64,000 nt of DNA from Evernia prunastri (lineage: Eukaryota > Ascomycota > Lecanoromycetes > Lecanorales > Parmeliaceae): the NCBI GenBank assembly GCA_003184365.1, contig NKYR01000037.1, positions 248,001 through 312,000 on the forward strand, written 5' to 3'. The position numbers and the translations under genes were made by a program. Numbering within the stretch: position 1 is the stretch's first letter; the number at the start of each line of letters is the position of its first letter. This document shows positions 1 through 11,194 of the stretch, piece after piece. The notes beneath the pieces are model-generated. The model had not been told where the DNA came from, did not search any database, and worked only from the letters and a program-made list of their open reading frames with translations.

Positions 1-780
1 GTTTCCTATCTTGAGCCAACACTTACCTTGAGTCCGATTATGTCCAGGTGGACTGGGGAAGCTTCGCTGGGAATTGTTGATCTACTTTTTCAAGCTTCAA
101 TCAAGTGCGTGATATCGATCTCCCAGATCCAGGCCGTACGGGGCTGAACAAGGAGGTGCCAATAAGCATCCGCGATGGCTTACCGAGGATCAGGCATATT
201 ACCCTCAAATCATGGCCATTCCTTCGTCCAAGGGATTGCTTTCCAAGCACTTGATAGTCCTTGTTACGTCAATTGTTTGGCGGGGCCGTGCTTGATATTT
301 ATGGCGGCTTGGCAAGAAATACTGCTCAGAAAGCAGATGCTTCCTATCTAGAATCAATCAGTTTGGAATCTATTCTCGTCAATGTGTGCCCTGCTATGCG
401 GTTACCTTAACAAAGGATAACAGTTGCGTTATTCGGTTTTGACAAGCATCAGATGTTGGAAAGTCCAACCCTTTCAAGCCCACTGCTTAGGACTAAAGTC
501 AAAGTTGTGGCAAAATCGCGCCGTCTCCTCTACTTGGAAATAGTGGGTATGTGTCCTTTCGCTCCCAGCAACCAGATTTTTGATGTTGGAGTAAGTAGGG
601 CGACTGCTTGACTCTGGCTGGAAAAGTCATGTCACATGCGGTGTAACGAAATCTTGGCATACGACAACAGTACCTAACGGTTGTGCTATCGAATAGAATA
701 TGTCGGGCTCAGGCCGTATCCATTGCGTGCACGAAGACCTTGTCATGCGCGAATGAAAGCAGAAACTCCGAGCCCTCCGC
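1..780. other. no gene seen
   Basis: No open frame of useful length and no recognisable motif on either strand. The left edge cuts an unknown context, so part of this could be the untranslated end of a gene outside the window. Confidence 0.5.
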
Positions 781-1347
781 CTAAAGTCGTATCGGCGCCA
801 TGATGTACCTAAGATATCCCTCCGTCATCGGCCGCCCCGGCTGAGCAGGACCACTCGGCAGCTGCTCGACGTTTATACTCCCAACATTATACTGACTCCT
901 ACTCCCGCACTGCTCAATCATGGCCCCGTAGATATCATTTTCGCAATCCTCCAGGTCGCCGGGAAGCCTGTCCGGTCCCGCGTCCACGGGCACGAAGTAG
1001 CCCAATTCGCAGCCGGGATATCCCACCCATACCCATCTGCCGCGTCGGAGCTCCGAGGGCAGTCGCTGGGTCAGCTCCTGGCAGGCGACCGGGCTTGCAC
1101 GGACGCAGTGGGAGGGGTTGAGGCCGGGGGTTCCTGGGTCGGAGACGCGGTCGCATTCGACGTAGTAGCGGTGGGTGAGGTTGTGGGGTTGGGTTTGGCC
1201 GAGAGGGAGGGTGGTGTTGGGCGTGAGAAGCTGGGTTTGGACGAGCGCGTTGGGCGGGGAGATGGAGATTGCGAGGGATGGGGTGCGTAGGATTTGGAGG
1301 AGAAGTGCCAGTATAAGGTATCGGACGTACATGTTAGGAAAGAACAT
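781..1347 (-). CDS. small secreted protein, function unknown
   Basis: A single-exon frame of 188 aa. Residues 6-26 form a hydrophobic stretch ending in PSLA, a good signal peptide with cleavage near residue 26; the second ATG (residue 6, MYVRYLIL) is an equally plausible start. The mature part has six cysteines (in the YVEC, SHC, VAC, PGC, EDC and EQC contexts), which could form three disulphides, and N-glycosylation sites NTT and NLT near the N-terminus. I recognise no family. Size, secretion signal and even cysteine count fit a small secreted cysteine-containing protein of the kind found among fungal effector candidates, but this is inference only. It stands alone, next to a broken NLR-type gene. 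Confidence 0.6.
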   Translation of the reverse strand: MFFPNMYVRYLILALLLQILRTPSLAISISPPNALVQTQLLTPNTTLPLGQTQPHNLTHRYYVECDRVSDPGTPGLNPSHCVRASPVACQELTQRLPSELRRGRWVWVGYPGCELGYFVPVDAGPDRLPGDLEDCENDIYGAMIEQCGSRSQYNVGSINVEQLPSGPAQPGRPMTEGYLRYIMAPIRL

Positions 1348-2021
1348 GTCAAAGTCAAGAGCAATTGGGGTTCAGAGAAGCAACACTAGGCCGTTATGTA
1401 TTGAGATTTCGTTCAACCTAATACTTTAGTGGCTCCGGAGAGACGCAAGGAAAATATGGGGATCACAGACGAAGTATTTGAACGCCATCGTCTAAGGGTC
1501 GGTTGTGGTCGGATTTTGACTACGCAAAATCGCATAACTTGTTGCAGTCTTAACCGCAACAACTGCTTCCTAGCGCGTATTTCTAATGTCGCATCGCAGA
1601 CTGAACCTTTGATAGGCAAGCTGCTCCGCGAGCAGACCGAATTCACTCAGAGTAATTCGTTTCTCATGAAATACTGGATAGATGCCGCGAGAGCAAAGAA
1701 TGATCACCTTTGGATCAACCATGAAGAACTATGGTGTGACAAGGAATTTCCACGAATGTTGGATTCAGCGACGAGAGGAAGCGACACAGTTGGGTAATGC
1801 TTTTTCAATGTATCCTTAGGAGTCAAAAAGAAGTCATAGATGCAATTTCGTACACGCAGTCCCTCATTAAGTAATTGTTGGCCTTCTCATTACTCTGCTG
1901 AAATATGCTTCCCAAGCTTCCTCATGGGCGTCAATGTTCGCTCTCGCCAGTCAGGGAGTCATGCAAGATCTCCGTCACCATGACCCTACTGAAAGGATCA
2001 ATCTGCTTCCCTTGATGTTGA
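1348..2021. other. intergenic, one unsupported ORF
   Basis: Contains a 122-codon plus-strand frame (1429-1797) with no signal peptide, domain or family resemblance that I can see. I leave it unassigned. Confidence 0.4.
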
Positions 2022-3642
2022 CTACCCGTCTGAGTTCCCAGCTCGTGGCGTATTTCGCTCAATCTCTATGTTGAGCTGGTCCAAAGCGTCACTCGCTAAC
2101 GCATGCTGAGGTCCCAAAAGCTCTTGGCAACCCTGATAAGCTGTGTCGAAGTACTCTTTGGCTCTCTTGAATTCTTGCAAATCTCGAGATAGCACACCCA
2201 TGTTGTAGAACAGGTTCAGTTGTGGCTTGGCATTTGGAGGAGGATCTTTGTTATAGCCGAGTAAAGCCCGCTGATACATTGATTCAGTCTCCTATAGCTT
2301 GCGTTAATGACGATAAAGAATGCCTAGTTTATTGACTGTGTTTAATGTAGACGTGTGATCTGGTCCCAATGCTTTCTCATGGCCAGTCAAAGCCCGCTGA
2401 AGCATCGATTCAGCCTTCTGTAGCTCGCCTTGATCCATGTAAAGAGTACCAAATACGTGCTTTATCTTTCCTGGCTGATGAACAGCCACGCGGTTGTAAT
2501 TGCATTTGCTGAGACTCCATGTAATGCCTGTGGCTGACGCAACTATGTTCTCTTTCTCGAATTCTTGTAGATTCACATTTTGTAACTCTTGGTTCACATT
2601 CAAGCGGAAATACCGCTGTTGAGAGAAGATGCCTCGATGTCCCTTTGCAAAAGACTCTGCAGTCTTCTCCATCTCTGTAGCGATTTCCTTCAAAGTCTCG
2701 GTGACGATTTTGAGTGCATTATCTTCGATGATGCTCGTGCCGGGGTTCACAGTCCCAGTGATGAAATATCTCACAAAAGTGGTTAGATCACCTTCCTCTG
2801 GTGACCAGATGTCTTGAGCCTCAGCCCAGACCTCATCTTCAGGGTCATGGCAGCCAAGGCCAGCATCCACGTATTCCTAGCCGTGCTTTCCGATACATAT
2901 GAGGCCAAAAATACCGGACGCCACCGATGCGGCCCGTGCAGCTTCCCATATTGTTGCGCCATCTTCGACCATTGCTGTGTCAGACTGATAGGTGTGAAGA
3001 CGTGCCATAGCTTTGTTCTCTGTTCTGACTGCGCAGACGAATCTGCGGTATGTCAGCTCTACTCTTAAGATCTCTTCGCTCAACAGCATACACTCGACAG
3101 CGTCGGTCTTTACCGTCATCCAAAAGATTGTCCACTGGCGGATCTAAGTCCTTCATAATCTCCTCGATCGCGCTCTTAAGCTCGGACGTTTTGTATTTTT
3201 CATTGACATGACCCCGCCAATCCACAGGAAGCCGCTTCTTGCTGAAGATGCGGCGAGAGAGATTACGGTAAGCATCGATGCATGACTGGAGGTTTACTTG
3301 CAGGCGACCAAGCATGATTGCAATAACACTATGATTAAAGTTACCAGTGCAAGACCGTAACCATTTTTGATATTTGGACTCACACCCCAGTTGATGTGCC
3401 ACCGATCAAGTCAAACGCATCGCATGGTCTTGCGTACAAAACCTTCGGTTTGACGCTTCGCATTGATTTGTTGCATGATCCCCTACAACATGTAAAGGGT
3501 CGACAGACCTCTCACACCATCGCCATGTATTTATGTTAAATCTGCAAGGTGCAACGACCGAGCGCGACAGGGCATGGTAACACAGGCCATACTTGTCTGT
3601 TGTATCACTCCTGATGCCCGAATTCGAGCTCGCCGAAGCCAT
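2022..3642 (-). pseudogene. broken patatin-like phospholipase/TPR (NLR-type) gene
   Basis: Reading the minus strand, pieces of a patatin-like phospholipase appear in order: an oxyanion-loop remnant HGDGVRGLSTLY, the segment IMQQINAKRQTEG, the nucleophile elbow DLIGGTSTG (about 3387-3413), then IAIMLGRLQ, CRVFVCAVRTEN and YVDAGLGCHDPEDEVW. They are followed by kinesin-light-chain-type TPR units (GELQKAESMLQRALTGHEK; MYQRALLGYNK; EFKRAKEYFDTAYQG). Two intact introns can still be placed at 3329-3383 and 3043-3091. The frame is broken by a one-base shift near 3420-3440 and by stops at 3483-3485, 2877-2879, 2292-2294 and 2304-2306, mostly where glutamine is expected. The NB-ARC/NACHT domain that normally lies between patatin and TPR in this family is missing. 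Intact relatives are lipase-effector NOD-like proteins of fungi. Sure of family, sure it is not functional; the outer limits are approximate. Confidence 0.8.
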
Positions 3643-4939
3643 TAGAGCTCAGAACAGAGATCCATAATCCATATAGCTCTATGTTTCTATGGGGATAATA
3701 TCGGAGACATAGGTGGGAAGACAAGATGGAAGGTGGGGTAAGTCTGAGAGTGGGGCGGCTGCACTAGAGCTGCACGCTTGCCGCCTTCAGACAGGGCAGT
3801 CGACTGTTGCTCTGGGACACCGCGACAAAGAATCTCAAAGTTGCTGATGCTCGAACTACAGCGCTATCCTCTAATCTATGGCACAGTTTCTTGACTGGGC
3901 ATGGCTATGTTTTCTGATAATGAGTGAGCCGGGAAAGGTCTCAGCCGTCGACGAACTCCACGGCTATTCCAGATAAACAGGATAATAACAACCGCGCGAA
4001 TTAGCCGTTGAGGGTTGTCGTCTGCTGCAGAATATATTGGATCGCCAATATGTAAGCCCCCTTGGGTTAAGCCGCTAGCACTTGGGTGCGAGTCACCAGA
4101 GAGCGGCCGAGCACTTGTCAATGCTTGCATATCTTAATCCGTAAGCTGGCTCCGAATCCGAGCAGCTCCCGTCGATGAGTACTGTACAGAACTTCTTCGT
4201 GACCCAATCCACCACCATGAATACGAGTCACCCCCACGCTATCGCTGCGAATCATTTTCAAATTAGGTTCGGATCCCGTTGTTCGGATAGCCTTTTTGGC
4301 CCCATATATGGAGGTGAGCCAGGTAATTCTGGGGCCCAGATTGTACCGAGGTTAGAGACCAAGTGTATGTCTAATTACATAGGTACTCCGTACATCACAG
4401 CATGTTTCACTCGCCCTCGGGCGGTTCGAGGCGAGTTTAGACCCCTTTGCTTTGTCGAATTTACTATATGCAATTGCAAAAAGGGAATGTGCCATTCTTT
4501 TCATGTTCCTACAGGACCTTCCATCTACAAGTACATCATTAGCATATTCCATTCAGTCTAAAAGCGAGATCTGTATTGTAGGTCCACCTCAAGCAGGGTC
4601 GATCTTGGTGACCAAAAGGACAAATTGTGACAAGATAGGTTAAATCGCCGGTCTCGGATCGTGGGGGAATGCCAGGGATCCCGACTCAGGGCACCTCACA
4701 AAGAGGAGTGAATGGGAGAGGGGGGGGGAAATAAAAGCAAAAAAGAAATTTAAAATTAGAATTGTCGGAGTCTCAGCTGTCGTCCGCCCTACTCATGATT
4801 GGCTCAGCTTCACTTTGATATGCCAGTCGTAGGAAGCCTTATCTATGTGGAAAACGACTTTCCTCCTCAAGTCCCCCAGAGTTGTAGGTTTTTATGATGA
4901 GCAGACTCGACCGACCTCAAGCGAAACGAATTTGCTGGT
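3643..4939. other. intergenic between the NLR-type pseudogene and the ankyrin gene
   Basis: Only short overlapping frames without family resemblance. A G-run and A-rich tract (about 4712-4760) lies 180-230 bp before the ankyrin gene start and may belong to its promoter region. Confidence 0.4.
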
Positions 4940-7402
4940 ATGGATCCTCTAGCAATCACTGTCAGCATAATAGGCATCGCAGGAGCAATCAGGGCTACGG
5001 GGAAAGCAGTTGCATCATTACGCAAAATTCGCGATGGACCACAAGAGCTGGCCGACCTGCTAAGTGAGACGGTAGAGTTGCACGATGTTCTCCTACAGAT
5101 CTCCTCAGTAGTTGACGGTCACAGACTCGAGTCTACAAACCAGGGGGGCATCTATCAATGCCGGACGGTAGAGTGGATGAAGGAGCAGGTGGACAAAGCG
5201 GACGAGGTCATGATAGAGCTTGACAGACTTGGTCAGATGTGTTCTAAAGTGTCGAGTTCCGGGCAAATCGAGTGTTCCAAAAGGAAATGGCGGCAGAACC
5301 GAACAAAAGCAAAGACCCTGCTATCAGATGCCCAATCAATACGCGGAAAGCTCTTGAGCAGTATGGCCATTCTCAATTTGTGGGTGGCTTTCAAAGCATC
5401 TTTCTCCGTTCGCAGGGAAAAGAGCACTTGCTCTGATTATGTAACAGGCCACACAGCTAATATCTTCATCTTCAAGGTCTTCAAACATCCGCCTAGAAGA
5501 TAACACTAGAGAAGTTGTATTCAATCAACACCAGACCACACAGATCTTGTCGACTTTGATGGCCCAAATGACGGCCCAGAATTCACCGATTCGAAGGACA
5601 CTGTCGGACACCGAGGGTGTAATAGAGAGTCATGGCGACGACCGGTCCGAGAGTGGAGGCTCGACCGCTCGACCCGTCTCACAGGCTGTCAATGACCAAA
5701 TGATAGCAAGCAATGTTAAGGTCGAACAGCCTGAGACCCTACCTCCAGCGACAATTAGGTCCTCCTACGAGTTCAGCGTTGCAAAAGACGGCCAGTATGC
5801 TTACAGAGGAAAGCAGTGCTCATCATGGTGCAGCTGTGCGTGCCATTCTCGAAAGAATTTCATCGTGCCATCGCCGCTTGGTACTTTATCGGGGTCCTTT
5901 TCGGGCCTACCTTTGCTAAAACCTCGATGTGCTGAGCATGCCTGCAAAAACCCAGAACGTCCTTCTGGCAATATTGTCTATCAATTTCCGACCTTGTTCT
6001 GGAACCGCCTTGTTGCAGTAACTATGAAATGCAGCCCCGTCTGCGGACCTGAAATCAACGTCAGATTTCCCCGAGTGGTTATGCCGTCAAAGCTGTACCT
6101 TCTTACCCTCCATGGAGACATACAAGGAGTGAGAAGCCTCTTTACGAAAGACGCTGCATCGCCTTGGGATGTGAATCCGCGTGGGTCATCGGCGCTTTAT
6201 GTAAGTCATATGAAGTTCACTGTTGCCTCCTCCCTTGATTTTGTTTGGCATTAGAACGTTGCTCTGGCGACCTGCTCAACGATATCTAGTTCGCTGCCGT
6301 CTCAGGTAATGCAGAGCTGTGCAGATTCCTGGTAGAGCAGGGCGCAGACCCTCTCTTCGAAAATCAGTACCATACGTACGCAGAATCTAGTCTTCCAGTT
6401 TCAAATGTCGACTAACATACTTTTTCTAGATCTCCAGTGTCCCTTGCTTGGGAAGGTGTACTTTCAAAAGAAGTGGCGCCTTACAAAGCCATCGACTTCG
6501 TTGCTTCCTTTGGTCGCATCGGTTACATCAACACCTTGCAATTGAAGCCCATACACAAGGTTGTGCTCGGCCTCGTTCATCTTCCTTTGGAACGCTTCCT
6601 TGACTGTTCTACATCCGAGATCCATATCCAGGATAAAGAAGGTCGTACCGGTTTGTCCTGGGCAGCTACGAGAGACGACTTTGACTCATCGAAGCTCCTT
6701 CTTGAACATGGCGCTGACGCCAATAAAGCGAACAACCGAGGTTTCAGTCCAATCCACTTCGTTAAGAGTCTCCCAAGTCTTGAGCTGTTGCTTAGACACA
6801 ACGCCGATATTATGTCCAAAACCGCAGTGGGTGCTACTCCTCTCCACTTCATCTCCAGGAATGGCCGTCACGACATGATAGAGCCTATGGTGGAAGTGCA
6901 TGCAGATCCGAATGCATCAGACGCAGACGATACCCCGCTGATATGCTCCACTTATGACCATCAGCCTAAATCCACAGAAACACTTCTCAGGCTTGGTGCA
7001 AAACCGAACCTTCCAGCTAAAAGATCAGGCTTGACGGCGCTACATTTCGCAGTGACGGACAATCAGCATGATATTATCCGACAACTGCTTTCACATGGTG
7101 CAGACTGTTCCATTAAGGCAGAAGAAGGGAGGAATATCCTCCACCTGGCAGCAATGCACGGAGATGACACGACGATGGATATCCTTAGTCAAGCTAGGGT
7201 GATGGAAATTGATCAGGAGGCAAAGGATAGCCAAGGCAAAACCGCCCGAGAGTATTTCGACGAGCGATCTGCAGAGAGCACGCCAGATACTGTGAAGGGC
7301 GCCTTCACAACGCTGCTTGGTACCGTTTCAGATAGAAGGGAATCACCAAATGACGATGAATGGTTTCCTGAAAGCTTTTATGATGCCGTTGAGAACTTCT
7401 GA
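4940..7402 (+). CDS. ankyrin-repeat protein with fungal STAND-type N-terminal domain
   Basis: The N-terminus (MDPLAITVSIIGIAGAIRAT, then helices rich in L and K) matches the fungal N-terminal domain found on STAND/NLR-like and ankyrin proteins of Pezizomycotina. A middle part contains CSSWCSCACHSR and FPTLFWNRLVAVTM, a segment typical of this ankyrin family. The C-terminal half has about six to eight ankyrin repeats (for example GRTGLSWAA...LLLEHGADANKAN, GATPLHFIS, GLTALHFAV, GRNILHLAA). Introns at 6201-6289 (GTAAGT) and 6376-6429 (GTACGC, branch CTAAC) join the frames exactly. A further junction between about 5380 and 5500 is required because the reading frame changes there, but no strong donor is visible; a weak-donor intron or an indel are both possible. 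The last exon ends at TGA 7400-7402. The protein would be about 750 aa. Ankyrin repeats bind proteins; the ligand is unknown. Confidence 0.8.
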
Positions 7403-8288
7403 ATGACATGACAGACTCCTGATAGACTCACGATGAATTCAAAGCTCGGCGGCATCGTTCGAGGCAAGACCTCCCAAATTGTGACTTTGCCAGAGTCATT
7501 TTGGCCACTTCACGGTCCGGAGCTGGATATATCCGAGTCTGTCCCAAATCAGGTCTTGGCAGACGAGTATGCTGATTGTATTTTGTACCCGAGCTAGGAT
7601 GTGCCCCGCGGGGGCCAAAAAAAAGCAGCATTCGCAATCTTCCCCTTACGGTCAAACTAGCTTCCCGCACTTTCCAAAAACGGCATCGGCTACTCCAAAC
7701 GAGCCATGCTAGTGAAAGGGGTCGCTTTAGTCGAATCATCTTCAACGTTTATCCAGGTTTGATCAGGAAGCAAGGAAGTACACAAGCCTGCAATTGTCGA
7801 ATCTACAAGGGTTCGAGCCACACTATTGTGTTATACGTTGAGGAAAGTATTGCCGTTTCTTGCGCGCAGATCGATCTGGCCGCTTCATTTCCCGGGTGCC
7901 TTGCAGGATGCAGCTAGCAGCACGTGGTTTCCATTTTGTCTCCACGTTTTTCCTGACTTGTGGCAATCCAATTAATAGCTTATGGTCCGGTGAGAGGACA
8001 TCCTGGCTAAGAAGTTTGAAAGTATCTACGACTCCATGAATTCCTTTCTCGATTACCTTGCTCACGTTAAGGATTGTGGCTGGCCAATAGACTGGCTAGA
8101 CCATCAATACGGGATGCTACCAGACTGAGGCGATGCTATAAAATCATGTCTCCCTGAACACTTCTCCGGAATTGATTGAGAAGGTAGACCCAGTAATTAG
8201 TCTCTCTTGCTGCCTTTCTTTCACCTCACTCGTTAAGCTGCTTGACCACTTTTCAATTTATTCTTCGCGCATCTACACCACGATCATT
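7403..8288. other. intergenic; 5' flank of the secreted stalk protein
   Basis: No supported gene. CTATAAAA at about 8134-8141, about 150 bp before the next start codon, could be a TATA-type element. Confidence 0.4.
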
Positions 8289-10686
8289 ATGTACACTCCT
8301 TTCGTTCTCGCCGCTCTTGCGGCTCTTACATCTGCCATTCCCTCGCCGCAACTCATTGATCTGGTTGCCATCGGCAATTATCCCGACTCAGTTCGTGTGA
8401 CAGCGCCTGTCGACAAACAGGTAGATGTTGCAGCGTCGGTCTTTGCAGCGCCCATACAACCACTCACCAGCATTACGTCGTCTTCAAAGCGGGACTTGAC
8501 GGTGGAGAAGCGAGATGGCGATTGTTCGCCCTACCCTACAGGTTCCGGTCCTGTACCCTCTCCAGACACTGTGGACGCTTTTGAGTCATTCCCAACATTT
8601 GCAGTACGCTCGAAACCCATCTCCTCATAAAGAGCGGGGCTGATTATGTTCAGGCAATGGCTACCGCTGCACCAACCCCAGACGGTTACGAGGTTGTCTT
8701 CACTAATTCGAACGCCTCTTTGACAGCTTCGGATTACATGGGACTCTACACGCTTACCAGCTATGACACGCTTGGATGCGCTTCGCAATGCGATCAAGCA
8801 TCTGGCTGCCAAGCCTTCAATATGTATATTGAACGAGACCCGAGTTTGAATGCTAGCGCCGACAATTGCCCGAATCCACCGAGCACGACCAATTACAAGT
8901 GCACGCTCTGGGGTGCGCCTGTATCGGTAAGTGAAGCAACAAACTTTGGGCAGTATCAAGACTCCTTCCAAGTCGTCATTGCTGGTTCCAACGGTATGTG
9001 AAATTGAAATCTACCGACACACACCAGCGTTCTCATCCTCGACTTGCATCGGCTGACCTTTCCTTCAAGCCTATAACAAAGACGCCCCTCCCCCAGCCTG
9101 TGATGGCTACAACGGTCCAACCGAATTAGGCGGTGCAATCAACGCCCCACCCTCTTCCGGTAGCTACATGGGCTACCAATACTTCCCGTTCAGCCAGAGC
9201 CAAGGCTATGACCCCCAAACATGCGCCAATGCGTGCAATGTGCAGACGACTTATGACAGCGAGCACACCGCCGCGGATGGCAGCTACATGGCATGCGTAG
9301 GTGCTTTCCCCCGTGTGAACTCCGTTCAGGCTAACGGTAGATAGATCTTCTTCAACGCGTATGTTTTGTCCGAGGACGGCGTTCCCCAGGGACTGTATTG
9401 CTCGATGTACAATGAGACATGGGATCCGTCTTATGGGAACAATTATGGACAGTACCGGGGAGATGATCGTTATACTGTATCAAGGTCTTATAGCTACTCG
9501 CTTATGTAAGTTGATGGACTTTCTTCGATTTTCTGTCTTGGCTCAGCTACTCTTCCGAGTCTACATTTGGAATGAAATTTGCCGGAAATTTTGTCGTTTT
9601 CAGTCTGGGTTGGCTGATCCCTGTCTGACATGTTGATGTTCTTACCTTTTTTGCATGTTGTGTCGGGGTTCAGTGATTGGAAGAAGTCATCATCAGCACA
9701 GGTACTGATGCGTCTTACACTATAGCAATCAGCCCAACTCATGGGGAACATCGAACGCCCCATCTTCCGCAGTTTCATCAGCAGCAGCGGTATCTTCCTC
9801 AACACGATCGTCGTCGGTAGCATCATCCAGCGCTGTCTCAACCACAACACTGTCTTCTACATTGACATCTTCCTCACCGGTATCTTCAACAACAGCATCT
9901 TCCCCGGCACCATCTTCCCCGGCAGTATCTTCCACGGCAGCGTCTTCCGTTGCAACATCATCCCCAACGGCGTCTTCCACAGCAAAAGCATCAACAGTAG
10001 CGTCATCGACTTTAGCATCATCGAATGTAGCTTCTTCCACAGCAATATCTTCAACAATAAAATCATCCACAACAACCGTCTCCACAGCCCAATCTTCCAC
10101 ACTCAAATCTTCTACCGCAACATCATCATCCCCCAAAGCGGCCTCAACATCAGCCGCATCCTCAACCTGCGCTACCTCCGCCCTAGCCTGCCCCACCTTC
10201 AAACCCAACCTCCCCTCCTGGACCATCTCCAACATCCTCGGCGCCTCTACATACGGCCTCCAATCCCCCGGCAGCACGTTGAAATCCAGCAGCGCATCCG
10301 CCTCCGACTCCTCCGCCTTCTACGCCTCCCTTCTCCCCTCCGGCTCCACGGCCGCCACCTCCCTTACCCTGTCGCAGCCCCTCACCCTCTGCCCCGGCAC
10401 GAACTACACCGTCAGCATCGACTACGCGTTCGCGAACCTCGGCGGCGGCGCGTGCACCCTCACCGCCACTTATCCAAACACGCTGGCTTCCGGGAGGAGC
10501 GTGAGCGTTCCGATGACGGTGGCGAAGGGGCAGATTGGCGGGTGGGCGACGACGGGGTGGAAGTTCCAGGCACCGGTTGGGGGGAGTGCGGCGTTGGGCT
10601 TTGTGTTTGGGTGTAGTCAGGGGGGGCTGCATTTGATTTATTTGGATAATGTAAAGGTGGGGGTTTTGCAAGGGAATGCATATTGA
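8289..10686 (+). CDS. secreted protein with Ser/Thr-rich stalk and C-terminal galactose-binding-like domain
   Basis: Five exons (8289-8603, 8654-8993, 9070-9296, 9345-9505, 9726-10686) sum to 2004 bp and read as 667 aa. The start MYTPFVLAALAALTSAIPSP is a clear signal peptide, followed by KR sites (SSKRDL, EKRDGD) that look like Kex2 sites. Exons 2-4 carry a cysteine pattern (LGCASQCDQASGCQAFNMY, KCTLWGAPV, CDGYNGPTELGGAI, GLYCSMYNETWDPS) that I recognise as a conserved but uncharacterised module of secreted ascomycete proteins. Residues roughly 350-490 are a mucin-like stretch of S, T, A and V, expected to be O-mannosylated and extended. The C-terminus (SWTISNILGA, CPGTNYTVSIDYAF, LIYLDNVKV) resembles carbohydrate-binding beta-sandwich domains. 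Intron 9506-9725 is long (220 bp) and could hide a small exon. A cell-wall or adhesive role is inferred. Confidence 0.85.
9726..10170 (+). repeat. imperfect in-frame Ser/Thr codon repeat
   Basis: Coding tract dominated by TCT/TCC/TCA, ACA and GCA codons in short imperfect units of the type S-S-x-A/T. It encodes the stalk of the surrounding secreted protein and generates long meaningless frames on the opposite strand. Such tracts often vary in length between strains. Confidence 0.7.
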
Positions 10687-11105
10687 TGAGTGTAGAGTGG
10701 GGGTATTGGTGATAAAAGAGAAAGACTAGGGTGTGGTAATGTGAAAATCATGTAGTAATGTTAATACCTTATCTATGTAATACGAGCAATGCACTCCCAT
10801 ATTTAGCAGAAAACGCACATACAAGCAGCTTTTCGGAACAGGATTGGACAGATCAATTGCCTAAGACGAGGCCTCTCCATCTACCGGGACTGCAGCGAGA
10901 TTCGCTTGCGGTAAATCTCCGGCGGAGTATCTAAATTAGGGAAGGGGGAAAAGACTTGAAATATGTAAGGTATGCACTTTCTTTGAAAGCAAAAGGACAT
11001 AGAATAGAAAGAAGGACAAAAAAAATGACAAAAAAATTGGAATATTCTTCCGATGCGGGGACTAGCTTGATGTTAACATCAGGCGCATCGTTGGAGAATT
11101 TTTTT
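10687..11105. other. intergenic
   Basis: 3' flank of the stalk-protein gene; no gene seen. Confidence 0.4.
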
Positions 11106-11194
11106 GGAGATCACGTACATCGAACCCCGGCCATCCGCGCACGAGTTCCCTCAGTATTGAGAGGCGGATATCCTAACCACTAGACCACCTGTGG
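11106..11194 (-). tRNA. tRNA-Glu(CTC)-like sequence with intron, probably degenerate
   Basis: On the minus strand a good A-box (TGGTCTAGTGGTTA) and D-arm are followed by an anticodon stem ATCCGC/GCGGAT enclosing a CTCTCAA loop interrupted by about 18-19 nt, as in an intron-bearing tRNA-Glu(CTC). A B-box-like GGTTCGAT follows. However, the T-stem does not close (GGGG is not opposed by CCCC), the acceptor strands do not pair, and no T-run terminator follows. It is therefore probably a tRNA pseudogene or a tRNA-derived remnant rather than a working gene. Confidence 0.45.

Noticed and set aside
9729..10277. 182-codon minus-strand frame rich in D, E, V
   Set aside because: Antisense shadow of the Ser/Thr codon repeat in the secreted stalk protein; composition is explained entirely by reading TCT/ACA/GCA repeats backwards.
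10183..10671. 162-codon minus-strand frame
   Set aside because: Opposite the C-terminal domain of the secreted stalk protein, which has correct splice phases; the antisense product is G/R-rich and featureless.
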